The notes under the pieces were generated by a model. It did no database searches and was not told where the DNA came from. It was given only the letters and a program-made list of their open reading frames with translations. A stretch of 64,000 nucleotides of DNA from Xanthobacter sp. YC-JY1 (lineage in GTDB: Bacteria; Pseudomonadota; Alphaproteobacteria; Rhizobiales; Xanthobacteraceae), in NCBI RefSeq assembly GCF_021730305.1, contig NZ_CP032674.1:496001-560000 (forward strand), given 5' to 3'. The position numbers were made by a program, and so were the translations under genes. Shown one piece after another: positions 1 through 9,581 of the stretch (positions are counted from its first letter, which is position 1; the number at the start of each line of letters is the position of its first letter).

Positions 1-1272
1 GTGCGTCAGCATCAAGGGGGAGCGGTGGACGTTGTATTTCTGGACGGTGGTCTGAATGCCCGCGGCGGGCATAGCTACAGCCTGGTCAAGAAGGTGGGGG
101 CCGCGGTCGCGGCGCGCGGCCATCGCGTGCGGATCTTCGGCATGCGGACCATGGACCGGGAGATCGCGGACGAACTCGGTGCCGTCCCCCATTTCAGCGC
201 ATCGCTTTATGACAGCGTCCAGCCGACGCCGTGGGAACTGGCCAGGCACCGCTTCGGGGGTGCGCTGCGCCTGCAACGCGCCCGCTCCCACCTTCTGCGG
301 GAGCGGATCAGCGCGGAACGGCTCAATGCCGGCTTCCGCGCTGATCTGGAGGCCCTGCCTGCCGGGGTGCTGGCGCGGGGAACCCTCGTGGTCCTCCCCA
401 ATGTCATGCAGAACCAGATCATGGGCGTCGTCCAGGCGCTGAGCGCGCTGCCGGAGGCCGGGCGCCCCCGCGTCGTCTGCCAATTGATGTTCGCGCCCGA
501 CTGGATTCCCTGGCGACGGTCCGGCCAGCTGGGACCGGGCATTTACGCGCAGGCGTTCGCGCTGGCGCGCCCTTTGATGGGCCGCTGCCTCGTCTTCGGA
601 ACGGAAAATGCTGCCATCGCCGCTCTCTATCGCGACGGCTACGGCATCGAGCCCATCCGCCTGCCGGTTCCGTTCGGCAACGTGGAGCGGGCGCGGCCGG
701 TGCCGGAGCGACCGGTGTTCGGCTTCCTGGGCGTTTCCAAGAACGACAAGGGGTTTCATCTCCTGCCCGACGCCATCCGGCTGTGCCGGGAGCAGGGGCT
801 CGCGGGGGATTTCGTGGTTCAGGTGCAGCGGGACGGGCACGAGGCTGAAACGGCGGCGGCCGAACAGGCACTGCGCGCGCTCCCTTATGTGCGCCTCATC
901 GACCGGGTTCTGACGGACGAGGACTTCGCCGCCGAAACCCGCAAGGTGGATGCCATGCTGCTGCCCTATGACCCGCAGGTGTTCGGCATGCGCGGCTCGG
1001 GCATCTTCACCCAGTCCGCCGCCGCCGGCCGGCCGGTGGTCGCCTCGGCCGGGACCTACGCCGCCGCCTCGATCGCCAGCGGCGATGCGGAGGGAGAGGT
1101 GTTCGCCCCTTACGACGCCGCCGCTTTCGCGGCCGCCATCCTCAGGCTGGCCGGCCGGCTGGAGGACAGCCATGCGCGCGCCGCAGGTCTCGCCGACCGG
1201 TTCGCGCACGCGACCAGCGCGGAGGCCTATGCGGATGCGCTGCTGGCGCAGGCAGGTGCTCCGTCCGCCTGA
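1..1272 (+). CDS. Glycosyltransferase, group 1 / GT4-like (5' end uncertain)
   Basis: About 423 residues with the two-lobed look of a GT-B glycosyltransferase. An N-terminal lobe opens with [20 protein letters not shown] (sugar-acceptor side) and a C-terminal lobe carries [19 protein letters not shown] and later [20 protein letters not shown], the usual nucleotide-sugar binding region with an ...SGxxxxxxAAGRPVV stretch. It probably transfers a sugar from an activated donor to a surface glycan or lipid, but donor and acceptor cannot be read from the sequence. The reading frame is open from the first base (GTG). A second in-frame GTG at 25 is preceded by a G-rich Shine-Dalgarno-like tract, so the true start may be 25 or lie outside the window. 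The next gene, pyrE, is 137 bases downstream and unrelated in function. Confidence 0.72.
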   Translation: MRQHQGGAVDVVFLDGGLNARGGHSYSLVKKVGAAVAARGHRVRIFGMRTMDREIADELGAVPHFSASLYDSVQPTPWELARHRFGGALRLQRARSHLLRERISAERLNAGFRADLEALPAGVLARGTLVVLPNVMQNQIMGVVQALSALPEAGRPRVVCQLMFAPDWIPWRRSGQLGPGIYAQAFALARPLMGRCLVFGTENAAIAALYRDGYGIEPIRLPVPFGNVERARPVPERPVFGFLGVSKNDKGFHLLPDAIRLCREQGLAGDFVVQVQRDGHEAETAAAEQALRALPYVRLIDRVLTDEDFAAETRKVDAMLLPYDPQVFGMRGSGIFTQSAAAGRPVVASAGTYAAASIASGDAEGEVFAPYDAAAFAAAILRLAGRLEDSHARAAGLADRFAHATSAEAYADALLAQAGAPSA

Positions 1273-1409
1273 CCAGGCCGGGCCGGGGGCCTGCGGGCGG
1301 GGTGCGGCGCTTTTTGTCGTCGCGCGTCGCCGGGCCTGTCGCAATGCCGCTCCGCTCTGATATATGCGCGTCACACACAAGCGACGAAACCGCGACGAAG
1401 GCTTTCCCC

Positions 1410-2108
1410 ATGGCGAATGTCACTGCTTTCCCGGACAAGGCTACCATCGCCGAGCAGACGGCGCGGATGCTGCTCGAGGTCGAGGCGGTGCGCTTTTCCT
1501 CCGGCGAGCCCTTCATCTTCACCTCGGGCTGGGCGAGCCCGGTCTATATCGACTGCCGCCGCCTCATCTCCTTCCCGCGGGTGCGCCAGACGCTGGTGGA
1601 TTTCGGCATCTCCACCATCTACCGCGAGATCGGCTACGAGCAGTTCGACACGGTGGCGGGCGGCGAGACGGCGGGCATTCCCTTTGCCGCCTGGGTCGCC
1701 GACCGGATGATGCTGCCCATGCAGTATGTGCGCAAGAAGCCCAAGGGCTTCGGCCGCAACGCCCAGATCGAGGGCCACCTCGCCCCCGGCGAGCGGGTGC
1801 TCCTGGTCGAGGACCTGACCACCGACGGCAAGAGCAAGGTCAATTTCGTCAATGCCTTGCGTGAGGCCGGGGCGGAGTGCCAGCACTGCTTCGTGTTCTT
1901 CTATTACGACATCTTCTCCGAGGCGGCGGGCATCCTGGACAGCGCCGGCCTCAGCCTCCACCGCCTCGCCACCTGGTGGGACGTGCTGGCGCAGGTGAAG
2001 AAGATGAACCGCTTCGAATCGAAGCAGGTGGCCGAGATCGAATCGTTCCTCAACGACCCGCACAGCTGGTCCAAGGCCCACGGCGGCACCGCCACCACCG
2101 GCGAGTGA
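1410..2108 (+). CDS. pyrE: Orotate phosphoribosyltransferase
   Basis: Converts orotate and PRPP to orotidine-5'-phosphate in de novo pyrimidine synthesis (cytosol). The 232-residue protein shows the PRPP-binding signature [13 protein letters not shown] near residue 132 and the [20 protein letters not shown] opening typical of long alphaproteobacterial PyrE. The ATG at 1410 gives the family-like N terminus [16 protein letters not shown]. An in-frame ATG at 1302 would add 36 unlikely residues. pyrD starts 8 bases after the stop, so the two form an operon for consecutive steps of UMP synthesis (DHODH feeds orotate to PyrE). Confidence 0.95.
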   Translation: MANVTAFPDKATIAEQTARMLLEVEAVRFSSGEPFIFTSGWASPVYIDCRRLISFPRVRQTLVDFGISTIYREIGYEQFDTVAGGETAGIPFAAWVADRMMLPMQYVRKKPKGFGRNAQIEGHLAPGERVLLVEDLTTDGKSKVNFVNALREAGAECQHCFVFFYYDIFSEAAGILDSAGLSLHRLATWWDVLAQVKKMNRFESKQVAEIESFLNDPHSWSKAHGGTATTGE

Positions 2109-2116
2109 CGCCCTAA

Positions 2117-3187
2117 ATGGACCTCTACGCCCTCGTTCGGCCCTTTCTCGGGCTGGTGACCCCCGAGCGGGCGCACGGCTATGCCGTCCGCGCCCTTGCG
2201 AAGGGGCTGATGCCGGACCTCTCCGGCCATGACGACCCGGTGCTCGCGACCCGCGTGTGGGGCCTCGACTTCCCCAATCCCGTGGGCCTCGCCGCCGGCT
2301 TCGACAAGCATTGCGAGGTGGCGGACGGCCTGCTCAAGATGGGCTTCGGCTTCGCCGAGATGGGCACGGTCACGCCGCGCCCGCAGCCCGGCAACCCGCA
2401 GCCGCGCCTGTTCCGGCTGGAGGAGGACGAGGCGGTCATCAACCGCTTCGGCTTCAACAGCGAGGGCCTTGCCCCCTTCGTCTACCGGCTGGCCAAGCGC
2501 CGCTCGGCGGGCGGCAAGGGCATTCTCGGCGCCAATGTGGGGAAGAACAAGGAGAGCGAGGACACGCTGGAGGACTACGCCGCCGGCGTTTCCGCCACCT
2601 GCCGGCTCGCCGATTATATCGTGTGCAACATCTCCTCCCCCAACACGCCGGGCCTGCGCGCCCTGCAGGCGCGGGCGGAGATGGAGGCGCTGCTCGCCCA
2701 TCTCGTCGGCGTGCGCAACGCCTCGGTGCCTGACCCTGCGGAACGCCCGCCGTTGCTGGTGAAGGTGGCGCCCGACCTCGACGACGCCGGCCTCGCCGAT
2801 GTGGCCGATGTGGCGCTGGAGACCGGGATCGACGGCATCATCATGGGCAACACCACCCTGTCGCGCCCGGCGAGCCTGCACAGCGCGCACAAGGGTGAGG
2901 CCGGCGGCCTCTCCGGCAAGCCGCTGATGACGCTCTCCACCGAGCGGCTCGGGGCGCTCTACCGCCTGGTGGGTGGTCGCCTGCCGCTGGTCGGCTCCGG
3001 CGGCATCAGCTCGGGCGCGGACGCCTATGCCAAGATCCGGGCCGGGGCGAGCCTGGTGCAGCTCTATTCGGCGCTGGTGTTCCACGGCCCCGGCCTCGTC
3101 GGCCGCATCAAGACGGACCTCGCCGCCCGCCTCAAGGCCGACGGCTTCGCCCACGTGTCGGACGCGGTGGGCGCGGACGTCCGCTGA
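2117..3187 (+). CDS. pyrD: Dihydroorotate dehydrogenase (quinone), class 2
   Basis: Oxidises dihydroorotate to orotate, passing electrons to the quinone pool. The protein is 356 residues, normal for class 2. The N-terminal amphipathic region (LVRPFLGLVTPERAHGYAVR) is the membrane/quinone-docking extension found only in class 2. FDKHCEVADGLLKMGFGF and IVCNISSPNTPGLR are the conserved FMN/orotate segments, the latter containing the catalytic serine of class 2 enzymes. The C-terminal GSGGISSGADAYAKIRAGAS binds FMN phosphate. It lies 8 bases downstream of pyrE on the same strand. Confidence 0.96.
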   Translation: MDLYALVRPFLGLVTPERAHGYAVRALAKGLMPDLSGHDDPVLATRVWGLDFPNPVGLAAGFDKHCEVADGLLKMGFGFAEMGTVTPRPQPGNPQPRLFRLEEDEAVINRFGFNSEGLAPFVYRLAKRRSAGGKGILGANVGKNKESEDTLEDYAAGVSATCRLADYIVCNISSPNTPGLRALQARAEMEALLAHLVGVRNASVPDPAERPPLLVKVAPDLDDAGLADVADVALETGIDGIIMGNTTLSRPASLHSAHKGEAGGLSGKPLMTLSTERLGALYRLVGGRLPLVGSGGISSGADAYAKIRAGASLVQLYSALVFHGPGLVGRIKTDLAARLKADGFAHVSDAVGADVR

Positions 3188-3270
3188 TCGCGATCCGGCG
3201 GCGTGTCGCGCTTGACCGCGGCGGCTACTCTGTTACCCCTGATGCTCCTTCCTCCTCACGGTAGGGCATC

Positions 3271-4299
3271 ATGGCCGGGCTGGATCGACGCGCCTTCCTC
3301 TCTCTCCTCGGCGCGGCGGCGCTACTCCCGGCCGCAAAGCCGGCGCTGGCGCGGCCGGCGGTGTTTCCGCCGGCGGACCGGGAGCTGATGGTTCCGGTGA
3401 AGGGCGGGCGCCTCTATGTGCGCACCAACGGGGTGAGCGCGAACGGCAGGCTGCCGGTGCTGCTCCTCCATGGCGGGCCGGGCGGGATGCATTCCACCTT
3501 CCACGACCCGCTGGAGCTCGCCGACGAGCGCATGGTGGTGCTCTACGACCAGCTCGACAGCGGCCGCTCCGACCACCCCGACGATCCCGCCAACTGGACC
3601 GTCGCCCGCTTCGCCGACGAGATCGACGCCATCGCCGCCGCTCTGGGCCTCAGGCGTTTCCATGTGCTGGGGCACAGCTGGGGCGCCACCATCGCGCTGG
3701 AATGGGCGGCGCGGCGTCCCCCGACGCTGGCCGGGCTGGTGCTGGCGAGCCCCTTCGTCTCCGGCAAAAGCTGGATCGCCGATGTCGCCGCCCGCCGCGG
3801 GGCGCTGCCGGCGGACGTGCAGGCGGTGATCGACGCCTGCGAAGGCAGCGCCCCGCCGCCGCAGGCCACCTGCGATGCCGCCGCCGGCGCTTTCTACGCC
3901 GCCTTCAACCGGCGCGAGCCGCTGCCGGCCATGCGCAAGGCCTATGAGGCGGCGCAGAACCTCAAGCTCAACGAAAAGCTCTATGTGGCCATGAACGGCG
4001 CCGGCGAGTTCACCCAGACCGGCACCCTCAAGGATTACGATGGGGAACCCTTGCTGGCGCGGCTCGATGGCGCGCGGACGCTCTTCGTCATCGGCCAGTA
4101 TGACGAGACGCGCATCGCGACCGTCGCGGCCTTTGCCGAGCAGGTGCCCGGCGCCGAGTTCGCGGTGATCCCCGGCGCCGCCCACGGCATCTTCAACGAC
4201 CGCCCCGACGAGTCGGTGGCAGTCGTCCGCGGCTTTCTGCGGCGACAGGATGCCTTGGCGCAGAAGGATGCGCCGGCGTCCCAGCCCGCCAAGCCCTGA
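3271..4299 (+). CDS. Exported alpha/beta hydrolase, proline iminopeptidase (S33)-like
   Basis: A 342-residue alpha/beta hydrolase with an N-terminal twin-arginine-type signal (DRRAFLSLLGAAALLPA, cleavage after ALA near residue 27), so probably periplasmic. HGGPGGMH is the oxyanion-hole motif characteristic of the S33 proline iminopeptidase family, GHSWGA holds the nucleophilic serine, GQYDE the likely acid and GAAHGIF the catalytic histidine. Family members cleave N-terminal proline or act as esterases and lactonases; the substrate here is unknown. The gene is monocistronic, convergent with mscL, whose stop lies 24 bases away. Confidence 0.8.
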   Translation: MAGLDRRAFLSLLGAAALLPAAKPALARPAVFPPADRELMVPVKGGRLYVRTNGVSANGRLPVLLLHGGPGGMHSTFHDPLELADERMVVLYDQLDSGRSDHPDDPANWTVARFADEIDAIAAALGLRRFHVLGHSWGATIALEWAARRPPTLAGLVLASPFVSGKSWIADVAARRGALPADVQAVIDACEGSAPPPQATCDAAAGAFYAAFNRREPLPAMRKAYEAAQNLKLNEKLYVAMNGAGEFTQTGTLKDYDGEPLLARLDGARTLFVIGQYDETRIATVAAFAEQVPGAEFAVIPGAAHGIFNDRPDESVAVVRGFLRRQDALAQKDAPASQPAKP

Positions 4300-4323
4300 A
4301 ACCCGTGAAGCCCTGATGCCGGC

Positions 4324-4794
4324 TCAGGCCGACGGCGGCGCGGGGGGCGCGGGCGTCACCGGCGGGCGGGGAGCGGGCCGTTCGGAGGCGAGCAGGTCGC
4401 GAATCTCCATCAGCAGCGCCTCGGTCTTGGTGGGTGCGGCCGGCGGCTTGCCGGCTTCGGCCCGGCGCAAGGCGTTGATGCCGCGCACCACGAGGAAGAG
4501 AACGCCCGCCACGATGATGAAATTGATGGCGATGGTGATGAATGATCCGTACGCCAGTACCGCACCCTGCTTCTTGGCGTCGGCGAGGTTGGCGGCGGTG
4601 ACCGACTTGGAGAGCGGAACGAAATAGTTCGAGAAGTCGAGCCCGCCCGTGACGGCACCGATGATCGGCATGAACACGTCGCCCACCAGCGAGGTGACGA
4701 TATTGCCGAAGGCGGCGCCGATGATGACGCCCACCGCCAGGTCCACCACGTTGCCGCGGACCGCGAACTCCTTGAACTCCTTGAGAATCGGCAT
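4324..4794 (-). CDS. mscL: Large-conductance mechanosensitive channel
   Basis: Homopentameric inner-membrane tension valve that releases solutes under hypo-osmotic shock. The start [20 protein letters not shown] at 4794 is the family N terminus. TM1 follows ([18 protein letters not shown]), then a periplasmic loop (residues ~45-75), TM2 ([18 protein letters not shown]) and a cytoplasmic helix ending in [12 protein letters not shown]. At 156 residues it is slightly longer than E. coli MscL (136), because of a Pro/Ala-rich tail ([17 protein letters not shown]). An in-frame upstream ATG at 4929 would add 45 residues before the conserved start and was not chosen. Confidence 0.96.
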   Translation of the reverse strand: MPILKEFKEFAVRGNVVDLAVGVIIGAAFGNIVTSLVGDVFMPIIGAVTGGLDFSNYFVPLSKSVTAANLADAKKQGAVLAYGSFITIAINFIIVAGVLFLVVRGINALRRAEAGKPPAAPTKTEALLMEIRDLLASERPAPRPPVTPAPPAPPSA

Positions 4795-4950
4795 TGCGTA
4801 CTCCCGCCCGATGTCGCGACCGGGGCGCCGACGCGCCCCACCCTTTGGCGATACCATAGCCCAGCGCCCCAAGGGCAACGCCCGAGTTGCCGATCCGGTT
4901 CGCCGGGCGCGGCCGGATATCGCGCGCATCGTGCCACCCGTGACGCTTTC

Positions 4951-4979
4951 ATGACTTTGAGCGCGCCCTTGCCTATGTT
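4951..4979 (+). promoter_or_regulatory. Candidate promoter for fabA
   Basis: ATGACT (4951-4956), 17-base spacer, TATGTT (4974-4979), about 90 bases upstream of fabA in the mscL-fabA divergent spacer. Each hexamer matches the sigma-70 consensus at four of six positions. The evidence is pattern only. Confidence 0.35.
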
Positions 4980-5071
4980 AGGGAGTGCCCGCCACCGATG
5001 GCGGGGGCGGCCCTTGCGGGCTCATCAACAGCAACCCTCGGCTGCCCTTGCGGGTGGTGCAGAGGCGGCAA

Positions 5072-5632
5072 ATGGCGACACTGGCAAGAATGGCGGACCG
5101 GCAGACCAGCTTCGATTATGAGGATCTCCTCGCGTGCGGACGTGGCGAGCTGTTCGGGGCCGGAAACGCGCAATTGCCGCTGCCGCCCATGCTGATGTTC
5201 GACCGGATCACCGAAATCTCGGAGACGGGCGGCGAGTTCGGTAAGGGCATGGTGCGCGCCGAGCTGGACGTGAACCCCGACCTCTGGTTCTTCGCCTGCC
5301 ACTTCAAGGGCGATCCCGTGATGCCCGGCTGCCTCGGCCTTGACGCCATGTGGCAGCTCGTGGGCTTCCACCTCGGCTGGCTCGGCTCGTCCGGCCGCGG
5401 CCGGGCGCTGGGCCTCGGCGAACTGAAATTTTCCGGCCAGGTTCTGCCGGGCGTGAAGAAGGTGGTCTACGGCATCGAGTTCAAGCGCGTCATGCGCTCC
5501 AAGCTCGTGCTCGGGATCGCCGACGGCTGGCTGGCGGCGGATGGCGAGGTGATCTACCGCGCCAAGGATCTGAAGGTGGGCCTGTTCCAGGCCGAGACGG
5601 CACCCCAGCCCGCAGGCGCCGCGAGCGCCTGA
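5072..5632 (+). CDS. fabA: 3-hydroxydecanoyl-ACP dehydratase/isomerase
   Basis: Dehydrates 3-hydroxydecanoyl-ACP and isomerises the trans-2 to cis-3 double bond, the branch point for unsaturated fatty acid synthesis. The hot-dog fold protein shows [29 protein letters not shown] and the active-site segment [20 protein letters not shown] (catalytic His, then the Asp helix). Two starts are possible. ATG 5072 has an AGAGG Shine-Dalgarno 6-7 bases upstream. ATG 5090 ([14 protein letters not shown]) matches the usual family N terminus but has a poor ribosome site. fabB follows after 55 bases, so the genes form a unit. Confidence 0.95.
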   Translation: MATLARMADRQTSFDYEDLLACGRGELFGAGNAQLPLPPMLMFDRITEISETGGEFGKGMVRAELDVNPDLWFFACHFKGDPVMPGCLGLDAMWQLVGFHLGWLGSSGRGRALGLGELKFSGQVLPGVKKVVYGIEFKRVMRSKLVLGIADGWLAADGEVIYRAKDLKVGLFQAETAPQPAGAASA

Positions 5633-5687
5633 CAAGGCCTCGCCACGATCTGCGGCGACACTGGGTGCACTCCAATGGGGATTTGAC

Positions 5688-6905
5688 ATGCGGCGCGTCG
5701 TCGTCACCGGGATGGGCATTGTCTCGTCCATCGGCAACAACACGCAGGAGGTTCTTGCCAGCCTGCGCGAAGCCAAGAGCGGTATTTCCTTCGCCGAGGA
5801 CTATTCCCGGCTCGGATTCCGCTCCCAGGTGCACGGTGCGCCGACCCTGAATGCGGAAGAGGTGGTTGACCGCCGCGCCATGCGTTTCCACGGCGGCGGT
5901 ACCGCGTGGAATCACGTGGCCATGGAGCAGGCCATCCGCGATTCGGGCCTTGAGCCGAACGAGGTCTCCAACATCCGCACCGGCCTGGTGATGGGCTCCG
6001 GCGGCTCCTCCACCAAGACCATCGTGGATTCGGCCGACATCACCCGCGAGAAGGGGCCGAAGCGCGTCGGCCCGTTCGCGGTGCCCAAGGCCATGGGCTC
6101 CACCGCCTCGGCGACGCTCTCCACCTGGTTCAAGATCAAGGGCCTGAGCTATTCCATCTCGGCCGCCTGCGCGACCACCAACATCTGCATCGGCAACGCC
6201 TACGAGCTGATCCAGTACGGCAAGCAGGACATCATCTTCGCCGGCGGCTGCGAGGACCTGCACTGGACCCTCTCCGTGCTGTTCGACGGCATGGGCGCCA
6301 TGTCCTCCAACTTTAACGACCGCCCAGCGGTGGCCTCCCGCGCCTATGACAAGAACCGCGACGGCTTCGTCATCTCCGGCGGCGCCGGCGTTCTTGTTCT
6401 GGAAGAGCTGGAGCACGCCAAGGCCCGTGGCGCCCGCATCTATGGCGAAATCGCCGGCTATGGCGCGACCTCCGACGGCGTGGACATGGTGGCCCCCTCG
6501 GGCGAAGGCGCGGAGCGCGCCATGAAGCTCGCCATCTCCGGCATCAAGGCGCCCATCGACTACATCAACCCCCACGCCACCTCGACGCCCATCGGCGATC
6601 TCAAGGAGATCGAGGCGATCCGTGCCGTGTTCGGCGACAAGTGCCCGCCCATCTCGGCCACCAAGTCGCTCACCGGCCACTCGCAGGGCGCCACCGGCGT
6701 GCACGAGGCGATTTATTCCATCCTCATGATGCAGAACGGCTTCATCGCCGAGAGCGCCAACATCGAGGAGATCGACCCGGCCTTCGCCGACATGCCCATC
6801 GTGCGCAAGCGGGTGGACAACGTGACGCTCGGCCATGTGCTGTCGAACGGCTTCGGCTTCGGCGGCACCAATGCCAGCCTCGTCATCAAGCACGTCGACG
6901 CCTGA
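5688..6905 (+). CDS. fabB: Beta-ketoacyl-ACP synthase I
   Basis: Elongating condensing enzyme required for extending the cis-3-decenoyl-ACP made by FabA. The thiolase-fold protein has 405 residues, the standard length. The Cys-His-His triad is visible: the nucleophile in [13 protein letters not shown] (~residue 163), His in [11 protein letters not shown] (~298) and His in [12 protein letters not shown] (~333), with the C-terminal glycine-rich [13 protein letters not shown]. It lies between fabA and fabI, which is the conserved alphaproteobacterial order. Confidence 0.97.
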   Translation: MRRVVVTGMGIVSSIGNNTQEVLASLREAKSGISFAEDYSRLGFRSQVHGAPTLNAEEVVDRRAMRFHGGGTAWNHVAMEQAIRDSGLEPNEVSNIRTGLVMGSGGSSTKTIVDSADITREKGPKRVGPFAVPKAMGSTASATLSTWFKIKGLSYSISAACATTNICIGNAYELIQYGKQDIIFAGGCEDLHWTLSVLFDGMGAMSSNFNDRPAVASRAYDKNRDGFVISGGAGVLVLEELEHAKARGARIYGEIAGYGATSDGVDMVAPSGEGAERAMKLAISGIKAPIDYINPHATSTPIGDLKEIEAIRAVFGDKCPPISATKSLTGHSQGATGVHEAIYSILMMQNGFIAESANIEEIDPAFADMPIVRKRVDNVTLGHVLSNGFGFGGTNASLVIKHVDA

Positions 6906-7040
6906 AGCGGATGGACGCCTGCTGCTCCGATAGGGCGGCGTTCAGGATTGGTCATCAATGGTGAGCCGGCGCCGGCCGAAACGCGATGGCGTGGCCGGGC
7001 GCCGTCTGCTATCGGCGTCTCAGGCGCGAGAGGGTAGGTT

Positions 7041-7889
7041 ATGCAGGACCTGATGAAGGGCAAGCGCGGCCTGGTGATGGGTGTCGCCAACGATCATTCC
7101 ATCGCCTGGGGCATTGCCAAGGCGCTGGCGGGTCAGGGCGCGGAACTCGCCTTCACCTACCAGGGCGAGCAGGTGGCCAAGCGCGTGAAGCCGCTGGCGC
7201 AGAGCGTCGGCTCCTCCCTCCTGCTGCCGTGCGACGTGGAAGACCTCGCCAGCGTGGACGCGGTGTTCGCCGCGCTGAAGGAGAGCTGGGGCAGCCTGGA
7301 CTTCCTGGTCCACGCCGTCGCCTTCTCCGACAAGTCGGAGCTGAAGGGCCGCTACGCCGACACCAGCCGGGAGAACTTCTCCCGCACCATGGTGATCTCC
7401 TGCTTCTCCTTCACCGAGATCGCCAAGCGCGCCGCCGCGCTGATGACCGAGGGCGGCTCGCTCATCACCCTCACCTATGGCGGCTCCACCCGCGTCATGC
7501 CCAATTACAACGTGATGGGCGTGGCCAAGGCGGCGCTTGAGGCCTCCGTGCGCTATCTGGCGGCGGATTTCGGCCCCGTGGGCATCCGCGTCAACGCCAT
7601 CTCCGCCGGCCCGGTGCGCACGCTGGCGGGCGCCGGCATTGCCGACGCGCGGGTGATGTTCAACTACCAGAAGCGCCACGCTCCCCTGCGCCGCACGGTC
7701 AGCATCGAGGAGGTGGGCGGCTCGGCCCTCTATCTCCTCTCGGACCTCTCCGCGGGCGTCACCGGCGAGGTGCATTTCGTCGATTCCGGCTACAACATCA
7801 TCTCCATGCCGCACCCCGACGTGCTGAAGGCGCAGGAGGATGCGGAAGCGCAGGCCGCCTCCGAGGTGCCGACCAAGGCGGCCGAATAG
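7041..7889 (+). CDS. fabI: Enoyl-ACP reductase (NADH)
   Basis: Reduces trans-2-enoyl-ACP in the last step of each fatty acid elongation cycle; FabI-type SDR. The 282-residue protein shows the nucleotide-binding GVANDHSIAWGIAKAL, the substrate-side GGSTRVMPNYNVMGVAKAALE with the Tyr-x6-Lys active site, and FGPVGIRVNAISAGPVRTLA. It has a ~20-residue Glu/Ala-rich C-terminal extension (AQEDAEAQAASEVPTKAAE). The gene is 135 bases after fabB, so it may share its transcript or have its own promoter. The next gene begins only 11 bases after the stop. FabI-type reductases are the known triclosan target. Confidence 0.94.
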   Translation: MQDLMKGKRGLVMGVANDHSIAWGIAKALAGQGAELAFTYQGEQVAKRVKPLAQSVGSSLLLPCDVEDLASVDAVFAALKESWGSLDFLVHAVAFSDKSELKGRYADTSRENFSRTMVISCFSFTEIAKRAAALMTEGGSLITLTYGGSTRVMPNYNVMGVAKAALEASVRYLAADFGPVGIRVNAISAGPVRTLAGAGIADARVMFNYQKRHAPLRRTVSIEEVGGSALYLLSDLSAGVTGEVHFVDSGYNIISMPHPDVLKAQEDAEAQAASEVPTKAAE

Positions 7890-7900
7890 GGCCGGCGGGC

Positions 7901-8536
7901 ATGGGCGCCCGGGCCGAGCAGCTTTGCCGTCCGCTGACCCGCCGGGGGCTTCTGGCCGCCGGTGCCGGCCTCCTTGCCGCAGCGGCATCCCCCGCCTTCG
8001 CCGATCCCCTCACCCCCGACGCGCGCAAGCTGCTCGACGCCATGCCCGGCAAGGCCGTGCTGGGCGCGCAGAAGACCAAGCCCCTCGTTACCGAGCTGGT
8101 GGATTTCAACGCCCCGGACTGGCGCCGCTCCGCCTTCGACATGCGCGAGCTGCTCGCCGGCGATGCCAAGCTCGCTTATGCCATCGTGCAGACGCCGCGC
8201 GTGGACGTGGGCTCCATCGAGGCGGCGCGGGTGGCGCTGGCCGTGCTCGCCATGCAGCCGGCCAAGTTCGGCGACTTCTACCTCGCGCTTGCGGCGACCA
8301 GCGGCGACATCGACGGGGTGAAGGCGCTCAACGTGGTGCGCAGCGAGGGGCTCGACCACTACAAGGTGTTTCGCGCCGCCAACCAGCCGGATATCACCGA
8401 CATCCTCACCAAGGGGGTGGCGCTCGCCGCCGCGCTCCGGGTGCTCGATACGCCGGCCTATGTGATCGGGGCGGACGTCGTCTCCGGCTATGCCGACCTT
8501 GCCCGCAAGCGGACGCTGGTCGCCGCGCGGTTTTAG
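7901..8536 (+). CDS. Exported DsbA-fold protein lacking the CXXC active site
   Basis: A 211-residue protein with an RR-containing signal sequence (LTRRGLLAAGAGLLAAAASPAFA, cleavage near residue 34). The mature part reads like a DsbA/Com1-type thioredoxin: LVTELVDFN where DsbA relatives have VxEFFDYNC, a middle GSIEAARVALAV helix, and the cis-proline loop DTPAYVIGADVVSGY near residue 183. The expected CPYC/CGYC is APDW (residues 71-74), so no thiol-disulfide redox centre exists. It is probably periplasmic with a chaperone-like, binding or unknown role. It sits 11 bases after fabI, so it is co-transcribed. Fold assignment is by eye from motif spacing. Confidence 0.62.
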   Translation: MGARAEQLCRPLTRRGLLAAGAGLLAAAASPAFADPLTPDARKLLDAMPGKAVLGAQKTKPLVTELVDFNAPDWRRSAFDMRELLAGDAKLAYAIVQTPRVDVGSIEAARVALAVLAMQPAKFGDFYLALAATSGDIDGVKALNVVRSEGLDHYKVFRAANQPDITDILTKGVALAAALRVLDTPAYVIGADVVSGYADLARKRTLVAARF

Positions 8537-8537
8537 A

Positions 8538-8568
8538 GCGGGCGGGCGCCGGCCCGCGATTTTCTCCC
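8538..8568 (+). terminator. Probable intrinsic terminator of the fab unit
   Basis: GCGGGC at 8538-8543 pairs with GCCCGC at 8552-8557, and a T-rich run (ATTTTCTCCCTTT) follows. It begins two bases after the stop of the DsbA-like gene, at the end of the fabA-fabB-fabI block. Confidence 0.5.
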
Positions 8569-8666
8569 TTTACGCTGCAAAGCCGGCGTCGTATCGGGCG
8601 AACATTCGGTCGCCTGCGTCGATAATCCAGCAATATTCAGACGGGAGTGCAGGCTGGGGGGAAGCC

Positions 8667-9431
8667 ATGGAGGCGTGGCAGGTCGCGATACTGGTCTTCT
8701 TGGCGCTCGAATGCGGCGCGCTGTTCGGCATGGGCTCGCAGCGCTGGCTCAAGGCCCATCACCTCTCCAAGGACACGCAGGAGGCGGTGAAGCTGGGTGT
8801 CGGCATGGTCGCGGCCATGGCGTCGCTGATCCTGGGCCTGATGACGGCCTCGGTGAAAGGCAATTTCGACACCACCGGCAAGGACGTGCAGCAATATGCG
8901 ACGCTCCTCACCATCCTCGATGCCACGCTCCAGCATTACGGACCCGCCGCCAGGCCGGCGCGCGATGCGTTGCGGGTCTACACGGTGCACGCCATGAACG
9001 AGACCTGGCCCGCCGCCGACAGCGCGCCGGTGATGGTCGCCAGCTTCGATTCGGAGCAGAAGCTGGAGCGGGTCGGCCACGAGATCCGCATCCTCGAGCC
9101 CTCTGGTCCCGAGCAGACCGATCTCAAGGCGGAGGCGCTCGACCGGTTCAAGTCGCTCAACGCGTTGCGCTGGACGCTGATCGCCGAGGCCGTCACCGAG
9201 ATCCCGCCGGTCTTCATCGTAGTGCTGATCGTCTGGCTGACGCTGATCTTCGCCAGCTTCGGGCTGTTCTCCCCCATCAATCTGGTCTCGCTCATCGTCT
9301 TTCCCCTGTGCTCGCTGTCGCTGGCCGGCGCCATCTTCCTGATCCTGGAGATGAGCTCCCCGTTCGACGGCGTCATCATGGTGGGGCCGGAAGCCATCCA
9401 GCGCTCGCTCGAGCACATGAAGCTTCCCTAA
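8667..9431 (+). CDS. DUF4239 (bestrophin-like) membrane protein
   Basis: A 254-residue integral membrane protein. TM segments are visible at ~residues 5-22 (VAILVFLALECGALFGMG), ~45-63 (GMVAAMASLILGLMTASVK), ~175-195 (PPVFIVVLIVWLTLIFASFG) and ~200-225 (INLVSLIVFPLCSLSLAGAIFLIL), with a central soluble region after VKGNFDTTGKDVQQYA. This order fits the DUF4239/bestrophin-like family, whose function is not established. The ATG at 8667 has a GGGGGGAAG tract upstream; the longer frame from 8490 has no plausible N terminus. It is monocistronic. Confidence 0.7.
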   Translation: MEAWQVAILVFLALECGALFGMGSQRWLKAHHLSKDTQEAVKLGVGMVAAMASLILGLMTASVKGNFDTTGKDVQQYATLLTILDATLQHYGPAARPARDALRVYTVHAMNETWPAADSAPVMVASFDSEQKLERVGHEIRILEPSGPEQTDLKAEALDRFKSLNALRWTLIAEAVTEIPPVFIVVLIVWLTLIFASFGLFSPINLVSLIVFPLCSLSLAGAIFLILEMSSPFDGVIMVGPEAIQRSLEHMKLP

Positions 9432-9581
9432 GGGGCGGTGTAAGGCGGGTGTAACCTCCAGCTTGTCCGGGAGTGCGACCCTGGCGCGGTTGCGCCGGGG
9501 CGCGCGGTTCGGTACGTCCTGCCGACCGCCGGGGACGGACCCGCGGGACCGCCCCCGACGGTTTGCAGAATGGAGGCCGAC

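Noticed and set aside
1904-3154. Antisense 416-codon frame over pyrD
   Set aside because: pyrD is unambiguous; the other strand is a His/Arg-rich shadow.
5490-6893. Antisense 467-codon frame over fabB
   Set aside because: FabB has its Cys-His-His triad and normal length on the plus strand; the antisense has none.
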